Shown piece by piece: positions 38,892 to 39,578 of a stretch of 39,578 nucleotides of DNA. A program made the translations under genes and the position numbers. The notes below the pieces were generated by a model. The model made no database searches, had not been told where the DNA came from, and saw only the letters and a list, made by a program, of their open reading frames with translations. Source of the DNA: Phycisphaerae bacterium (GTDB taxonomy: Bacteria; Planctomycetota; Phycisphaerae; UBA1845; PWPN01); contig JAAXZI010000066.1 of assembly GCA_012719955.1 (NCBI GenBank), positions 1 to 39,578 of the forward strand, read 5' to 3'. The number at the start of each line of letters is the position of its first letter. Position 1 is the stretch's first letter.

Positions 38892-39578
38892 TGTGGCCGT
38901 TCGGCAACAAGACAACCCGCAAGGCCCGTTCTTTCACCCGAGTCATTCGGGCCAAGTACGACGCGGCGGCGACCAACGCCGACAACGTACGGCACTGGGC
39001 CAATGCCGACGGCCTCTCCGCCGACGCGGCCGCGTCGCCCGACGTGCGACAGACGCTTCGCAACCGCAGCCGGTACGAGGTCGCCAACAACAGCTACGCG
39101 CGGGGCATCGTGCTCACGCTGGCCAATGACTGCGTCGGCACCGGCCCGCGTCTGCAACTGCTCACCGAGGACGCCGAAGCCAACGATCTGATCGAGACCG
39201 CCTTCGCCGCCTGGGCAGCGGAAATCCGCCTTCCGGCCAAGCTGCGGCTCATGCGGATGGCCAAGGCCGTGGACGGCGAGGTGTTCGGCATGCTCACGGC
39301 CAACCCGAAACTCCGCAGTCCGATCAAGCTGGATCTGCAACTGATCGAGGCCGACCGCGTGGCCAACCCCGATGCCCGCATCCTGATCGACGATGCCGTG
39401 GACGGCATCCAGTTCGACCGCTATGGCAACCCGGTTCGTTACCTGGTGCTGCGGCGTCATCCGGGCCAGGCGGGTTTTGCGCCGGCGCTGGATGGTTACG
39501 ACCGCGTGCCCGCCGAGGCGATGATTCATTGGTTCCGTGCGGATCGGCCTGGTCAGCACCGAGGCGTCCCGGAGATCA
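38891..39578 (+). CDS. Lambda-type phage portal protein, partial (3' end off window)
   Basis: ATG 38891 overlaps the upstream stop by one base. The frame stays open for 229 codons to the edge. Motifs of lambda-type portals are present: a basic start, then NRSRYEVANNSYARGIVLTLA, GTGPRLQLL, AVDGEVFGMLTANP, QLIEADRVANPD, DGIQFDRYGNPVRYLVLRRHPG and IHWFRADRPGQHRGVPE. It forms the portal vertex for DNA entry with TerL. Confidence 0.9.
   Translation, partial: MWPFGNKTTRKARSFTRVIRAKYDAAATNADNVRHWANADGLSADAAASPDVRQTLRNRSRYEVANNSYARGIVLTLANDCVGTGPRLQLLTEDAEANDLIETAFAAWAAEIRLPAKLRLMRMAKAVDGEVFGMLTANPKLRSPIKLDLQLIEADRVANPDARILIDDAVDGIQFDRYGNPVRYLVLRRHPGQAGFAPALDGYDRVPAEAMIHWFRADRPGQHRGVPEI

Larger units (their letters stand above)
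23100..39578. mobile_element. Prophage or integrated phage-like element, left part
   Basis: The phage module order is integrase, regulators, recombination and replication, methyltransferase, then terminase and portal. The left junction is at or within tRNA-Pro (23024-23099). The right end lies outside the window because the portal gene is cut by the edge. Genes are tightly packed with many 1- to 4-base start/stop overlaps, unlike the repeat-filled spacers of the flanking chromosome. The exact attL core cannot be fixed without the right junction. Confidence 0.9.

Overview
The window is GC-rich bacterial DNA with two unlike parts. Positions 1 to about 23,020 are chromosomal. From the tRNA-Pro gene at 23,024 to the right edge lies the left part of an integrated phage, cut off inside its portal gene. 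The host is probably a planctomycete (Planctomycetota, possibly Phycisphaerae). This is an inference from the flagellar gene order with small lineage-type ORFs, the repeat-filled spacers and the character of the accessory genes; no rRNA or other marker is present to prove it.

Chromosomal part. A plus-strand flagellar export and regulation cluster runs flhB, flhA, flhF, flhG, a small two-helix membrane protein, fliA (sigma-28) and a small acidic-tailed protein. It covers the export gate (FlhB, FlhA), the GTPase/ATPase pair that sets flagellar position and number (FlhF, FlhG) and the late-gene sigma factor. Next come unrelated genes: a lipid A-type acyltransferase (-), a PHP-family histidinol-phosphatase (+), a TauE/SafE permease coupled to a DUF1634 protein (-), a CopZ-like metallochaperone (-), a PLP enzyme of the D-cysteine desulfhydrase/ACC deaminase family (-), a TadG-like von Willebrand A protein (-), a GH15 glucoamylase-like enzyme (+), a small membrane-protein reading frame broken by TGA, an OmpR-type response regulator without a kinase beside it (+), an ABC exporter with a large extracytoplasmic insertion (-) and a Nudix protein with a degraded Nudix box (+). 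The long spacers hold degenerate tandem repeats, hairpins and at least one dispersed repeat family.

Phage part. A large serine recombinase gene (-) ends inside tRNA-Pro. Upstream of it are a small coupled ORF and a sigma-like regulator on the same strand. A divergent control region with palindromes separates these from a plus-strand replication and recombination operon: winged-helix protein, PD-(D/E)XK exonuclease, Sak4-like ATPase, DUF669 (SSB-like) protein, RusA resolvase, small ORF, RadD-like SF2 helicase and a primase-polymerase/AAA protein. Many of these genes are joined by ATGA- or GTGA-type overlaps. A 200-bp array of TTTCGTTTTGTGCGC-type sites in both orientations follows and could be the phage origin or operator array. 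Then come a ParB-methyltransferase fusion, a three-gene minus-strand cassette (HARE-HTH protein, DUF6900 protein, unknown protein) and the packaging module: a small protein resembling the TerL N-terminus, a GpA-like large terminase, a zinc-ribbon protein, a sigma-region-2-like ORF, a small pre-portal ORF and the truncated lambda-type portal.

The most unusual items are the inverted-repeat array after the primase gene, the serine recombinase whose last codons are antisense tRNA, the apparent duplication of the TerL N-terminal domain, the Nudix protein lacking its catalytic glutamates, and the covarying hairpins and dispersed repeats in the chromosomal spacers.
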